A DNA stretch of 41,404 nt. Origin: Staphylococcus ureilyticus (lineage in GTDB: Bacteria; Bacillota; Bacilli; Staphylococcales; Staphylococcaceae). Below the pieces are notes generated by a model. The model worked only from the letters and a program-made list of their open reading frames with translations, did not search any database and was not told the DNA's origin. A program made the translations under genes and the position numbers. Of this stretch, positions 1 to 10,019 are shown piece after piece. The number at the start of each line of letters is the position of its first letter. Within the stretch, counting starts at the first letter, position 1. The DNA lies in NCBI RefSeq assembly GCF_002902235.1, contig NZ_PPRL01000089.1, positions 1 to 41,404 of the forward strand. Reading direction: 5' to 3'.

Positions 1-143
1 CAATATCACTATTACATTTGTACTTGTATAGTATATTAATAGTTGTCAAATTAACTTCGTATTTATCGCAATTATTTCAATGTAAAATACTAATACCGTT
101 AAAATTAAGTATATGAGATTATATATTCTAAAAACAATTATTT

Positions 144-161
144 GCTCAACTAAATTTGAGC
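144..161 (-). terminator. weak hairpin over the recQ stop codon
   Basis: GCTCAA (144-149) and TTGAGC (156-161) form a 6-bp stem with a 6-nt loop that includes the recQ stop at 150-152. On the minus strand a T-rich stretch follows only about 8 nt later, so this is a poor intrinsic terminator. No better one is visible before the window edge. Confidence 0.3.
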
Positions 162-1928
162 TTTATAAGATTGTATTGTTTCTAAAAATATTGGACAGTA
201 GTGTTTTAATTTATAACTTCCGACACCATCAATTAAGATCATATCTTGCTTTGATTCTGGTTTTCTCTTGGCAAATTCTTCCAAAGTAAAATCTGAAAAA
301 ATACTTACTGGTGGAATAGTTAATTTTTCACTTAATTGTTTACGCACGGCAACTAATTCATCAAATAAGGCACGGTCTACCCCTTCTACGGTATTGATGT
401 TAACTTTTTCTTTTGATTTACGTTTAAATGGTGTTGTATAAATTGAAATTTGATTATTTAGCAATTCCTTCACAGATACATCGCAAATCAATATTTCATC
501 ATGCTCATTTAAAAATCCTTTAAATCGCAATTCATCCATAAGATGACTGAGTTCAGATGTCGTATAGTTTTTCATAATGCCATGTGTGGACAATTGATTA
601 TAATCACAATAGCGAATATAATCAGAGTCTTCACCCCTTAAAACTTGAATAATGACACTATAACTTTCTTGCTGTTTCATACGTGCAATACAACTTACGA
701 TCATTTTCGCTTCGTTCGTCATGTCATATGTTTTATTTTCTCTAACACAATTACTACATTGCTCACACTCTTCTAGTTTTTCATTGGGTTCAAAATAATG
801 TACGAGTGTTGCTTCTAGACACTTTTTAGTTTTCGTATATAGTAGCATTTTATTCAATTTTTCACCCATTTTTTCTTTGTAATCATCGTCTGCTTTTGAA
901 GATGAAATAAAATATTGGTGTAAACCAATGTCTCTATCACTGAATAAAAGGATGCAATCACTTTTCAGTCCATCACGACCTGCACGACCCGCTTCTTGAT
1001 AATACGATTCTAAATCACCAGGCATATTATAGTGAATCACAAAGCGCACATTAGATTTATCAATCCCCATACCGAATGCATTCGTTGCAACTACGACACG
1101 CACACGATCATATACAAAATCATTTTGAGCTGCTTCCCGCTCTTTATTGGATAAACCAGCATGATATATTGTGCTGCTAATTTTATTGTTTTCTAATGCT
1201 TCATGTAGTTCTTCTACTTGTTTACGTGTCGAACAATATATAATGCCTGCTTCTTTTTGATGATCTTTAACATATTCTAATACGAACTTTTGACGCTGAT
1301 ACGTTGGATTAACTTGAAATATTAAATTTCGTCGTTTCGTACTTGTTTTGATTTCATCGTGTTTATCGATGTTTAAGCGATCCATAATATCTTTTTGTAC
1401 TTCGATTGTTGCTGTTGCTGTTAATGCTACAATTGAAAAATCTTGTGGTAGTGCAAAAACTTTATGGATGACTTCCTGATAACTTGGTCTAAAATCATGT
1501 CCCCATTTTGAAATACAATGGGCTTCATCAAACGCAACTAAGTGTATATCTAACTGCTGTAATAAGCGCATAAAATTGGCATTATCAAAACGTTCTGGTG
1601 CAACATATAAAAATTGGATTTCCCCACTTTTCAGTTGTGTTTGAATATCTTTTTGTTGCTTTTGTGTCAAACTACTATTTAAATATGCTGCGCGAATCCC
1701 CATGGCCTTCAATTGATCAACTTGATCTTTCATAAGTGAAATTAATGGGCTGATTACGATTGTGGTACCACCTAGCATTAATCCCGGCACTTGATAACAA
1801 ATTGATTTTCCCCCACCAGTTGGTAAAACGCCAAGCACATTACGATGATCCATTACTTTAGTTATTATTTCTTTTTGACCTGGACGGAATGTGTCATAGC
1901 CAAAATAATGTGATAATGTTGCTTCCAT
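150..1928 (-). CDS. recQ: ATP-dependent DNA helicase, RecQ family
   Basis: This is a superfamily 2 DNA helicase of the RecQ type (592 aa), which unwinds DNA 3'-5' in recombination and fork repair. Walker A TGGGKS is at residues 37-42 and the DEAH box at 134-137, followed by the aromatic-rich loop HCISKWGHDFRP typical of RecQ. The second RecA-like domain ends near residue 340. The RQC zinc-site cysteines (CEQCSNC) are near 390, and a C-terminal region of about 75 residues fits an HRDC domain. The ATG lies 13 bp after the abcF stop, and the abcF TGA is part of the recQ ribosome binding site TGAGGG, so the pair looks co-transcribed and possibly translationally coupled. Family assignment is firm. 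The second RecQ-like helicase common in Firmicutes is not in this window, so which paralogue this is stays open. Confidence 0.93.
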   Translation of the reverse strand: MEATLSHYFGYDTFRPGQKEIITKVMDHRNVLGVLPTGGGKSICYQVPGLMLGGTTIVISPLISLMKDQVDQLKAMGIRAAYLNSSLTQKQQKDIQTQLKSGEIQFLYVAPERFDNANFMRLLQQLDIHLVAFDEAHCISKWGHDFRPSYQEVIHKVFALPQDFSIVALTATATIEVQKDIMDRLNIDKHDEIKTSTKRRNLIFQVNPTYQRQKFVLEYVKDHQKEAGIIYCSTRKQVEELHEALENNKISSTIYHAGLSNKEREAAQNDFVYDRVRVVVATNAFGMGIDKSNVRFVIHYNMPGDLESYYQEAGRAGRDGLKSDCILLFSDRDIGLHQYFISSSKADDDYKEKMGEKLNKMLLYTKTKKCLEATLVHYFEPNEKLEECEQCSNCVRENKTYDMTNEAKMIVSCIARMKQQESYSVIIQVLRGEDSDYIRYCDYNQLSTHGIMKNYTTSELSHLMDELRFKGFLNEHDEILICDVSVKELLNNQISIYTTPFKRKSKEKVNINTVEGVDRALFDELVAVRKQLSEKLTIPPVSIFSDFTLEEFAKRKPESKQDMILIDGVGSYKLKHYCPIFLETIQSYKAQI

Positions 1929-1941
1929 GTTATATAATCCC

Positions 1942-3822
1942 TCATTGTTCTTTTAATTCTTCAAGCTCGCTCCATCTTGTTATATCATCTTCATACAACG
2001 TATTAAGATTTTGTTGTTCTTCATTTAATTCTTTGACTTTAGCGTAATCAGAACTTGCTTCAACCATTTCTTGTTCGATCTCTTCTAATCTATGTTCGGT
2101 TGTTTCAATACGCGCAATAATTGTTTCATATTCTTGTTTTTCTTTATATGATAGACCCTTTTTCTTTTTCTTTGCATATGTTGGTTTCACTTTTGATTGT
2201 TGCTTTTCTTGCATTTGGCGTTTATCTATCTCTTTTTTATATGCTTCATAGTCATCAAAACTTCCTATGATACGTTCTAATTTGCCATCATGAATATACC
2301 AATATTCTTGAGCAACTTTATTTAAAAAGTATCGATCATGACTCACCGTGATGACTGTACCACCAAAAGTAGCGATATAATCTTCTAAAATGGTTAAAGT
2401 TTCTGTATCCAAGTCATTCGTCGGTTCATCTAATAATAGAACATTAGGTTGATGTACCAATAATTTTAATAGATACAATCTTTTTTGTTCTCCACCAGAT
2501 AATTTATACACCTTTTTTCCATGCGTTGCACTAGGGAATAAAAAGCGTTCTAACAACTGTGTAACAGAAACAGCAGTTCCATCTTTTTCTTTAGCTACTT
2601 CACTTTCTTCACGCAAGTAATCAATCATTCTGATGTCTCGATCTAAGCGCGCTTCAGTCTGTCTGAAGTAAGCAATTTTAACAGTTTGACCAACTTTCAA
2701 TGCCCCTTCGAACGCTTGGTCATCACCATTCAAAATATTCAGTAATGTTGTTTTACCGGCGCCATTTGGTCCAACGATACCAATTTGTTGTCCATTTTGT
2801 ATAATTTCTGTGATGTGTTCAAACAATACCTTATCGCCGATGTGTTTTGACACGTTTTCAAGTTCAAAAACTTGTTTACCTAAACGTGAATATGCAAGAT
2901 TTAAAGAGGCTTTATCTTGTTGTTGTTGATTTTTTACATCATGTTCTAAATCTTTAAATCTATTTTTTCGTGCTTGTTGTTTAGTAGAACGTGCTTTAAC
3001 TCCTGCACGCATCCAAGCTAATTCTTGTTTATATAATGCACGTTGTTTCGCTTGTTGTTTTTGCTCTACGACTTCATTTTCAGCGCGTTGTGCAATGTAA
3101 TCTTCATAATTACCGGGATAAGTAGTTAATTTCCCACGATCTAATTCAATAATACGAGATGATACTTCATTTAAAAAATAACGATCATGAGTTACGAACA
3201 GCACTGTATGTGGGTACTGTTTAACATAATTAATTAGCCAACTAATTGACTCAAAATCTAAATGGTTCGTAGGTTCATCCAAGAGTAATAAATCTGGTTG
3301 CTCTATAAGTGTTTTAGCAAGACCAACTCGTTTTTGTTGGCCACCCGAAAGTTCTCTCACTTTTTTAGTCGTATCATTGATGCCTAGCTTTGATAAAATA
3401 GTTTTGATTTCAGCACTATAATCCCAAGCTTGATATGTATCCATTGCTTCTTGTGCTTGCATCATCTGTTGAAAATCTGTCTCATTCTGTGTCTCACTAT
3501 ATTTTGTTACAGCAGCTTCATATGAACGTATCACTTGAAGTGTCTTTGTCTCTGACGTTAATACCGCTTCAAAAACCGTTAAATTTTCTTCGAATTCTTG
3601 CTTTTGAGACGAATAACGTATGCGATATGCATTAGGATGTGAAACCTCTGCCTCGAAGTCTTCATCCAAACCAGCGATTACCTTTAACAAAGTACTTTTG
3701 CCTGTACCATTAATACCTACAAGACCTATTTTTTCTCCTTCAGAAATAGACAGATGCAAATCATCAAAAATGATTTTATCGGCATATGATTTATGTAAAT
3801 GTTCAATTTTGTAGGCTTCCAT
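1942..3822 (-). CDS. ABC-F family ATPase, Uup/YfmR type
   Basis: This soluble protein (626 aa) has two ABC ATPase domains and no membrane segments, as in ABC-F proteins that act on the ribosome rather than in transport. Walker A motifs are GINGTGKST (near residue 36) and GPNGAGKTT (near 353). The ABC signatures are LSGGQQKR and LSGGEQKR, and each Walker B reads LLLDEPTN. An arginine- and glutamine-rich linker of about 80 residues joins the domains. The last 80 residues start with a lysine run and form a predicted coiled coil, the arrangement of Uup and B. subtilis YfmR (also about 630 aa). YfmR-type proteins are known to help ribosomes that stall on difficult sequences. It has no features pointing to antibiotic-resistance ABC-F proteins such as Vga or Msr, though sequence reading alone cannot exclude it. 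First gene of the abcF-recQ pair. Confidence 0.92.
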   Translation of the reverse strand: MEAYKIEHLHKSYADKIIFDDLHLSISEGEKIGLVGINGTGKSTLLKVIAGLDEDFEAEVSHPNAYRIRYSSQKQEFEENLTVFEAVLTSETKTLQVIRSYEAAVTKYSETQNETDFQQMMQAQEAMDTYQAWDYSAEIKTILSKLGINDTTKKVRELSGGQQKRVGLAKTLIEQPDLLLLDEPTNHLDFESISWLINYVKQYPHTVLFVTHDRYFLNEVSSRIIELDRGKLTTYPGNYEDYIAQRAENEVVEQKQQAKQRALYKQELAWMRAGVKARSTKQQARKNRFKDLEHDVKNQQQQDKASLNLAYSRLGKQVFELENVSKHIGDKVLFEHITEIIQNGQQIGIVGPNGAGKTTLLNILNGDDQAFEGALKVGQTVKIAYFRQTEARLDRDIRMIDYLREESEVAKEKDGTAVSVTQLLERFLFPSATHGKKVYKLSGGEQKRLYLLKLLVHQPNVLLLDEPTNDLDTETLTILEDYIATFGGTVITVSHDRYFLNKVAQEYWYIHDGKLERIIGSFDDYEAYKKEIDKRQMQEKQQSKVKPTYAKKKKKGLSYKEKQEYETIIARIETTEHRLEEIEQEMVEASSDYAKVKELNEEQQNLNTLYEDDITRWSELEELKEQ

Positions 3823-3934
3823 CGTCCAACATCCTTTTTAATATCGAAAATTATAATTAATTCTGTTAAACTTAATTTCAGTTCTATATATTATACACCT
3901 TTTTGAACTCAAATGATACAAGGGAGCGTAGCTT

Positions 3935-4753
3935 ATGTCAGATTTTTTTCAAGACTTACCTCCTTTTATCCAAGCACTCATCGCCGGTATCATCACTTGG
4001 TTGTTGACTGCATTAGGGGCTGCTGCAGTTTTTATATTTAAAAGAGTTAATGATAAAATACTGAACTCAATGCAAGGTTTTGCTGCAGGCATAATGATTG
4101 CTGCCAGTTTCTGGTCTCTGTTACAACCATCTATTGATTATGGTTCAGGTTCATCTATTGCATGGTTACCAGCAGCAATAGGTTTTTTATTGGGCGGTTT
4201 TTTTATACGCGCGTTAGATTTAATTATCCCACACATTCACCCAAACACCCAAGACACTAACCAATACCAAGAAGGTGTAGGAACAAAAAAACTCAATAAA
4301 AATACATTACTTGTATTGGCTATTACACTCCATAACATACCAGAGGGGCTTTCTATTGGTGTAGCATTTGGTGGTGTAGTAGCCGGTAATGGACAAGCCA
4401 CTTTCTTAGGCGCACTTGGTTTGGCAATTGGTATCGGGATTCAAAATATTCCCGAAGGTGCTGCGCTTTCTATGCCTATCAGAGCAGCTGGGGCTTCAAG
4501 ATGGAAAGCTTTTAATTATGGTCAAGCATCTGCAATTGTTGAGCCCATATTTGCTACTATAGGTGCTGCTGCAGTACTGTTCATTACACCTATGTTACCA
4601 TACGCACTCGCCTTTGCCGCTGGAGCGATGATATTTGTAGTTGTAGAAGAACTTATACCAGACTCTCAAGCTAGTAATAATACTGATTTAGCAACATTAA
4701 GTTTAATGCTAGGTTTTACTATCATGATGATTTTAGACGTTGCACTTGGATAA
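3935..4753 (+). CDS. ZIP family divalent metal transporter
   Basis: Integral membrane protein (272 aa) of the ZIP family, GufA-like branch, expected to import zinc or related divalent cations. About eight hydrophobic segments are visible. The two metal-site helices carry HNIPEGLSIG (near residue 133) and QNIPEGAALS (near 169), the paired motif that defines ZIP channels; the second has Gln where many members have His. A short loop after helix 3 contains HIHPN, a plausible metal-collecting segment. The start ATG follows GGGAG with an 8-nt spacer. The gene is divergent from abcF across 112 bp. I see no clear Zur-type operator there. Substrate specificity cannot be read from the sequence. Confidence 0.88.
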   Translation: MSDFFQDLPPFIQALIAGIITWLLTALGAAAVFIFKRVNDKILNSMQGFAAGIMIAASFWSLLQPSIDYGSGSSIAWLPAAIGFLLGGFFIRALDLIIPHIHPNTQDTNQYQEGVGTKKLNKNTLLVLAITLHNIPEGLSIGVAFGGVVAGNGQATFLGALGLAIGIGIQNIPEGAALSMPIRAAGASRWKAFNYGQASAIVEPIFATIGAAAVLFITPMLPYALAFAAGAMIFVVVEELIPDSQASNNTDLATLSLMLGFTIMMILDVALG

Positions 4754-4810
4754 AAGGTAAAAGAAAAAGAAATAACTTGAATCCATTTTTTAAATAAAAA
4801 AATGATGAAG

Positions 4811-5060
4811 CTGAGACAATCGTCTCAAGTTCAAAACAAAGATTTTGGGGTAAACACAAGAAAAATAGCACTCAGATGATTTAATTCAATTCATCTGAGT
4901 GCTTCTATTTTTTCAATACTTCATATTAGTGATTCACTTTCTTAGGGGAACAGCTTCAGCCTGTAGTCTTCAGCTTCTCCTATTCACTCAAGCGTCTCGC
5001 CAAAATACGTCACATTTGTCCAAGAACTAAATGTCTCAAACAATCTCATTTTGAGAATGG
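4811..5060. repeat. non-coding stretch, probable dispersed repeat relic
   Basis: The interval 4754-5274 has no credible gene. It starts with a perfect hairpin, TGAGAC-AATC-GTCTCA (4812-4827), and ends near another, TCTCA-TTT-TGAGA (5044-5056), preceded by GTCTCA (5033-5038). Read on the minus strand, the middle contains GGCGAGACGCTTGAG, then AGAAGCTGAAGACTACAGG and GTTCCCCTAAGAAAGTGAA. This order of words resembles, from memory, intergenic repeats of Bacillus and Staphylococcus (GGCGAGACTCCTG, then GGGAAAGCGA). The likeness is remembered, not computed. Open frames through it are broken by stops. Confidence 0.4.
4861..4913. terminator. bidirectional terminator downstream of the ZIP gene
   Basis: GCACTCAGATGA (4868-4879) pairs perfectly with TCATCTGAGTGC (4891-4902) around an 11-nt loop. 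An A-tract precedes it and CTATTTTTT follows, so it can stop transcription from either side. It lies about 110 bp after the ZIP transporter stop. Confidence 0.75.
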
Positions 5061-5230
5061 GGATTTATGTTCTAGCCTTTTTAGCATTCTTTTTTATAAT
5101 GTGCATGTTTGCTCTGGATATGTACTAATCTGCTATCCTACCCTGCTTAAAGTTCACTCATATTAAATAATTCAATACAATCATCATGCGCATCATAAAA
5201 TACCATTCAATACACTTACATATATATAAA

Positions 5231-5264
5231 AGCCCTAATCCATTTTAAATAATGGATTAGGGCT
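5231..5264 (-). terminator. ltaS terminator
   Basis: Perfect 14-bp stem AGCCCTAATCCATT / AATGGATTAGGGCT with a 6-nt loop, placed 10 bp beyond the ltaS stop. A T/A-rich tail follows on the minus strand. Confidence 0.85.
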
Positions 5265-5274
5265 AAAGTATTAA

Positions 5275-7215
5275 TTATTTTTTCTCTTGTCCTTGTGGAC
5301 CTGTTTCATATTTATAGTTTGATGGTTTCACTTTATCAAAGTCAGGGTTATCATAAAATCTCAATAAATCACCATTTAGGACGTCATCACTCATTTGCAA
5401 GTCTTTTTCAGCTTGTTGTTTGCGTTTATCAAAATCGCTTGGTTTTTCTGTAACTGGCTCATTATTTTTATTATCATATATTCTACCATTTACATATTTG
5501 TAATCTTTCGTTACAAAGTCACCATTTCTAAACGGTACTGTGTCATTATGATCTTTTGACAATAAGTCTGTACCCATCATGAGATAATTTTTAGTATCAA
5601 TACCCATTAAATGTAGTAATGTTGGCATTACATCTGCTTGTCCAGCATAAGTTTTATCAACAGTACCTTCTTTACCAGGTATTTTCAACCAGAAGCCTGT
5701 TCGGTTTAAATCTGTAAACTTAGCTGGTGTAATGTCTTCACCTAATAATTTTTCCATCGCTTTATTATGGTTTTCAGAAATACCATAATGGTCACCATAA
5801 ATCATAATAACGGAATCATCATAGATACCTTTTTTCTTCAATTCATTTACAAACTGTTCTAACGATTCGTCTAAATATCTCGCTGTCTGAACATAACCGT
5901 CAACTGTTGAATCACCAGTATTTGGTTTATCAATTGATGCATCTTCTGGAGATAATGTAAATGGATAATGGTTTGTTAGCGTTATTAAGTGACTATAGAA
6001 AGGTTCTTTTTCCTTCGCTAAATAATCAGCTGATTCATCAAAGAATTCTTTATCTTTCAGACCTAAGTTCTCTTGGTTTTCTTCTGACATATCAAAATAT
6101 GTTGCATCATAAAACTTATCTACACCAAAATGTTTGTATACTTGGTCACGGTTCCAGAAAGTTTTATAATCACCGTGCATTACGCTAGATGTGTATCCTT
6201 GTTGTTGATGCATAATAGCTGGCAATGATTGGTACGTGTTATCCCCTTTAAGTGAGAATGCCGAACCTTGTGGTAAACCATATAAACTGTTATCCATAGT
6301 GAATTCTGAGTCTGAAGTTTTACCTTGTCCTGTCTGGTGGAAGAAGTTCGGATAATATCTAAAATCTTCATTACCAGAAGAAAGTTTATTTAAGAATGGT
6401 GTAACTTCCTCGCCATTTACTTTTTTGTTTATCAAGAAAGTTTGGAAACTTTCTAAGTGTATTTTAATCACATTTTTTTTCTTTGCTGCACCGAAATATT
6501 CTGGGTTTGGTTGTGTTTGTTTTTGTTTCGTATAATTTAAAACTTTTGTCAAATCATCTTCATTTGCTAACGCTTTTTGTTGATTATTTTGAATCGTTTT
6601 TACACCATCATAAACTGTGAAGTTATATGGACCTAAGTATTTCACTAAATATTTATGATCGAATGTACGCGTTAATAATTCTGGACGATCAGATTCTGCA
6701 AAAGCTAGGTTTAAGAAGAATAATGCAACAGACGCTGCCATGATTACTGGAACAAACTTCTTGCTAAACACACGCTTATCTAACCATTTTTGTTTGAAGA
6801 TTAATACAAATAAATAAATGATTGTATCGATAAAGTAAACAAAGTCATACCATTTAAATGAAGCTGATACAGCGCCACCCATTGATTCAACATTTCCTAC
6901 TTGATTTAATGTACTAAAAGTCAAGAAATCAGAGAAGAATCTGAAATATACAACATTTGCGTATAATAAGAAGGTTAAAATAAAACCTCCTATAAAGATA
7001 AACCAAAATGCTTTCTTACCTTTGAAGAATAAGAAAATACTCAATACTAATGCAATTAAGCTATATGGATTCATTAATAAAATTAAATTTTGAACTAACC
7101 CTTTAACACCTAAAGAAAAGTCAACATAGTATGAAAAATACGTTTTAGCAGTAACTGTTATAACAGTTAAAATAAAAAACGCAAAAAGAGTTAGTTTCTT
7201 TTTGTGTAGACTCAT
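5275..7215 (-). CDS. ltaS: lipoteichoic acid synthase LtaS
   Basis: LtaS polymerises glycerol phosphate from phosphatidylglycerol onto a glycolipid anchor at the outer membrane face, building type I lipoteichoic acid. The protein has 646 aa, as in S. aureus. Five membrane helices fill residues 10-175. The extracellular sulfatase-like domain has the nucleophile Thr300 ([10 protein letters not shown]) and the manganese ligands Glu255, Asp475 and His476, with substrate residues Trp354 and His416, all at S. aureus numbering. The signal peptidase site ALA is at 215-217, where S. aureus LtaS is cleaved to release eLtaS. The start ATG follows GGGGGAA. It is monocistronic, with its own terminator and about 1 kb of gene-free DNA upstream. 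Confidence 0.98.
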   Translation of the reverse strand: MSLHKKKLTLFAFFILTVITVTAKTYFSYYVDFSLGVKGLVQNLILLMNPYSLIALVLSIFLFFKGKKAFWFIFIGGFILTFLLYANVVYFRFFSDFLTFSTLNQVGNVESMGGAVSASFKWYDFVYFIDTIIYLFVLIFKQKWLDKRVFSKKFVPVIMAASVALFFLNLAFAESDRPELLTRTFDHKYLVKYLGPYNFTVYDGVKTIQNNQQKALANEDDLTKVLNYTKQKQTQPNPEYFGAAKKKNVIKIHLESFQTFLINKKVNGEEVTPFLNKLSSGNEDFRYYPNFFHQTGQGKTSDSEFTMDNSLYGLPQGSAFSLKGDNTYQSLPAIMHQQQGYTSSVMHGDYKTFWNRDQVYKHFGVDKFYDATYFDMSEENQENLGLKDKEFFDESADYLAKEKEPFYSHLITLTNHYPFTLSPEDASIDKPNTGDSTVDGYVQTARYLDESLEQFVNELKKKGIYDDSVIMIYGDHYGISENHNKAMEKLLGEDITPAKFTDLNRTGFWLKIPGKEGTVDKTYAGQADVMPTLLHLMGIDTKNYLMMGTDLLSKDHNDTVPFRNGDFVTKDYKYVNGRIYDNKNNEPVTEKPSDFDKRKQQAEKDLQMSDDVLNGDLLRFYDNPDFDKVKPSNYKYETGPQGQEKK

Positions 7216-8095
7216 GTCTGTTCCCCCGATATAAATTAATAAAAGTTTGTGCTAATACCTAGCTAGATTAAATGCTTTGTACCCGTTGTTAGCGCGTAAG
7301 TGATAATTTCTACCAACATCTTTATCGTTATTTGCGAAAGTTAAAATTTAAGTTAAAAAACACGGTAACTCCTGTATTTTCTTTTAAAACACATCTTTTT
7401 TTCTTATGTCACTAATTTATTTTTATAAAATAGCAATTTTTTATTTTCAATGAATTTTATTTGTTCTTTTGTGAAAAATTATATTTGTTGTAATATAAAT
7501 TATGTTAATGCGTTTTGTTATGTTTTACATCGTTTTTACACTGCGTTCACTCTGTAATATCATTGTAATAAAACGATTATAGTTCAATTAATAAATATAA
7601 AGCAATTCTTGACTAATATCAAGTAAAAACACACTTTTTTTAATTTAAAAAGCTGATTTAACCGTTTTATGAAGGTATCATTAACCTATTGTGAATACGC
7701 GATTAAAATAAAGTTAAAATTTAAATTTCCTTTATAATTATAATTGTTCTATTTAATAAATTAATCAGGCCTTGGACCTATTTAAATAAAGGTTAAATTA
7801 TACAGAATGACTTAAGTAATTACTAAATCTTATCATATCCGACATTCATGCTGTTGATAATAAATACGAAAGACCAAAAGTAAATCTACGAAATAATTGC
7901 TATAGCTGAACGCTTTTCGAATAATCATTGACCATGTATTGTAAACATTAATTTAGAACTATATTTTACTTAAGTATTTGTCGAAAGCAACAGACATATT
8001 ATAAAAATCATCCAACATAAAAAAGCAGCTTGAGATATAAATCTATAGAAACTCAAGTACTAACTCAATGAGCTAACTATAAATAAAACAATATT
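7216..8095. other. gene-free AT-rich region upstream of ltaS
   Basis: I see no coding frame of useful length on either strand and no ribosome binding site with an extended ORF. It must contain the ltaS promoter, but no clean -35/-10 pair stands out. On the plus strand a promoter-like pair occurs at 7978-8005 (TTGTCG, 16 bp, TATAAA), with a CTTGAG/CTCAAG hairpin after it and a terminator at 8096-8140. A short RNA of about 130 nt is possible but unproven. Confidence 0.5.
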
Positions 8096-8140
8096 GAAAA
8101 AGACAATTTCTATAATATTTCAATAGAAATTGCCTTTTTT
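8096..8140. terminator. bidirectional terminator beyond pxpC
   Basis: AAAAAG-A-CAATTTCTAT pairs with ATAGAAATTG-C-CTTTTT around a 9-nt loop (8114-8122), with one A/C mismatch. Oligo-T tracts follow on both strands. It lies about 160 bp after the pxpC stop and most simply ends the pxpBC transcript. Its stem core matches the terminators at 16060 and 31317. Confidence 0.7.
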
Positions 8141-8297
8141 CACTCGTCCAAGACACTTTTATTTGTTCTATGATTCTTTAGCTCAAAAGAGTCTTAATAT
8201 AATAATGTTTTATAGATTAACTGATTATTAATTTTAAATGCTAATGCTCGTAACATTTTGCTATACACACATACACTTCATTCTCTAATCGTGTACA

Positions 8298-9302
8298 TTA
8301 TTTTAACATTTCTAATTGCATTCTATACTCGATACCATGAAACAGTTGATTTAACCAATTAGTATATTTTATTAAGTTCTTTTCTGCAGTTTCAACATCT
8401 ATAAATTGAAATTTCAATTTAGTACCAGGATGTTTTTGACCTAACTTAGTTAAATGGTAACTGGCAATTGTCCCTATTTGTGGATAGCTCCCTAACGTGT
8501 AATGATCATTTAACAAAATAATTGGCGTACCATCTCTCTTAACTTGAATTGTTCCTATTTGTACAGATTGATGTGCGGGCATATCTTCATAAAATGCTTT
8601 AACAGGTTGGCCTTCGACATACATACCTACCCTATTCGCTTTACTTGTCACTTTATATTCCCCGTAAGTAAAACGATTTAAAGCATTTTGATTAAAATCT
8701 TCTGTTCCTTTATTTTTAATGACATGAAATACATCTGACATATAATTAAAAGAAAGCGCATAGCCATCTATACCCCAGTCAGTCTGATGTGTATGTTCAA
8801 GATTTTCAAAAAGTTTATGGTGACGTTCTGTATAATCACGTTTCATATTGATTTCGTCACCTTTTTCTAGTTTGCGCCCATGAAAACCACCAAGTTTAGA
8901 CATAAAATCAGTTGAAGTAGAACCCAACCATTCATCTAGCTCGAATCCTCCACCAACGGCTAAATAGACTCTTGATGTCCGTGAAGTTTCTGTAAACTCG
9001 AGTACATCACCTTTTTCCATTAAATAAAGTTTATTGGGTAAAACTTTTAAATTAGCAGTTTTAGCTTTAAAACTGCCACCACTTAATGCAATTAAAGTAG
9101 GTTCAGTAAAACGAATACTTGCCATTCTATTGGTCATTTCTAAAGTAGCTTCATGTTTATCGTTGGCTACTAATCGATTTGCAATTTCATGTGATAATGG
9201 ATCTAAAGCACCACTAGGGATTACACCATTGTGTTCATAACCGATACGACCAAAATCTTGAAAACTTGAGAACAATCCTTCATTTTCTATTATGATTGAC
9301 AT
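8298..9302 (-). CDS. pxpC: 5-oxoprolinase subunit PxpC-like (KipA/biotin-dependent carboxyltransferase family)
   Basis: This protein (334 aa) belongs to the KipA/PxpC family, the C subunit of prokaryotic 5-oxoprolinase, which with PxpA and PxpB opens pyroglutamate to glutamate using ATP. Family hallmarks are the N-terminal GLFSSFQDFGRIGYEHNGV with PSGALDPLSHEIAN after it, the central VYLAVGGGFEL, and the C-terminal GTIQVKRDGTPIILLNDH and TLGSYPQIGTIAS segments. Its ATG overlaps the end of pxpB by 13 bp, which implies translational coupling. No pxpA (LamB/YcsF) is nearby, and no biotin carrier or carboxylase genes accompany the pair. The true substrate is therefore uncertain, since KipI/KipA-type pairs also have regulatory roles in Bacillus. 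Confidence 0.85.
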   Translation of the reverse strand: MSIIIENEGLFSSFQDFGRIGYEHNGVIPSGALDPLSHEIANRLVANDKHEATLEMTNRMASIRFTEPTLIALSGGSFKAKTANLKVLPNKLYLMEKGDVLEFTETSRTSRVYLAVGGGFELDEWLGSTSTDFMSKLGGFHGRKLEKGDEINMKRDYTERHHKLFENLEHTHQTDWGIDGYALSFNYMSDVFHVIKNKGTEDFNQNALNRFTYGEYKVTSKANRVGMYVEGQPVKAFYEDMPAHQSVQIGTIQVKRDGTPIILLNDHYTLGSYPQIGTIASYHLTKLGQKHPGTKLKFQFIDVETAEKNLIKYTNWLNQLFHGIEYRMQLEMLK

Positions 9303-9997
9303 GGTTTAAATCCTCCTAAATCCAATGCATCCTCTGACACAGCTTGAAATTGCACATTATCCCCTAATTTTAAAGTTGTAAAATCTGTTTGATGTGGATT
9401 AAATAATTCCACTGGTGTGTAGCCTATCACTAGCCAATCACCATAAGTATCAATTGTAGTAATACCAGTTTTCTTACCTTCTATAATCACTGATCCTGCA
9501 GGAATAAATGCTTTTTTGCCACCTGTATGATTGACAAATAAGCGTTTATCCATCCCTGTTAAATACGGAAATCCTGGAGAATAGCCCATCATTGATACGA
9601 AAAAATTCGAATTTGTATGTAATTTTACAAATTTGTCGAAATCCATTTTATAATATTTTAGCAAGGATGCTAAATCTGGTCCAAAGTCACCACCATATAC
9701 TACAGGTATTTGAATGGGTAAGGGTGTTTCTTCTACATGTTTTATCTCTAATTGAACAGATTGCAAAAGTGCTTTCATATATAAAAAAGGTGATTTTATG
9801 TTGTGATGTTTAATCATATCTCTAGCATCATAACAAATCATCATATCCGACTCTGTTGGTACAATTTCTGTAATAAAAGGATAATTTTTATTAATAAGAT
9901 ATGTTTTTAATGCGAGTAAATCATCAGTTAAATCTTTGGAAACTTCCTTTTCTATAGAAACCACAATTGCTTGGTCACCTTGACTATATATCTTCAT
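9290..9997 (-). CDS. pxpB: 5-oxoprolinase subunit PxpB-like (KipI family)
   Basis: KipI/PxpB-family protein (235 aa), the B subunit partner of PxpC. Diagnostic segments are IPVVYGGDFGPDL near residue 100, the family's MMGYSPGFPYLTG near 136, and IPAGSVIIEGKKTGITT followed by GDWLVIGYTP toward the C-terminus. The start ATG follows GAGGTG with a short spacer. In B. subtilis KipI inhibits the sporulation kinase KinA. Staphylococci do not sporulate, so a metabolic role in pyroglutamate turnover is the better inference. It is preceded after 22 bp by a small membrane protein gene and overlaps pxpC, so the three probably form one transcript. Confidence 0.85.
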   Translation of the reverse strand: MKIYSQGDQAIVVSIEKEVSKDLTDDLLALKTYLINKNYPFITEIVPTESDMMICYDARDMIKHHNIKSPFLYMKALLQSVQLEIKHVEETPLPIQIPVVYGGDFGPDLASLLKYYKMDFDKFVKLHTNSNFFVSMMGYSPGFPYLTGMDKRLFVNHTGGKKAFIPAGSVIIEGKKTGITTIDTYGDWLVIGYTPVELFNPHQTDFTTLKLGDNVQFQAVSEDALDLGGFKPCQS

Positions 9998-10019
9998 AAA
10001 TTCACCTCATCTATTGTGT

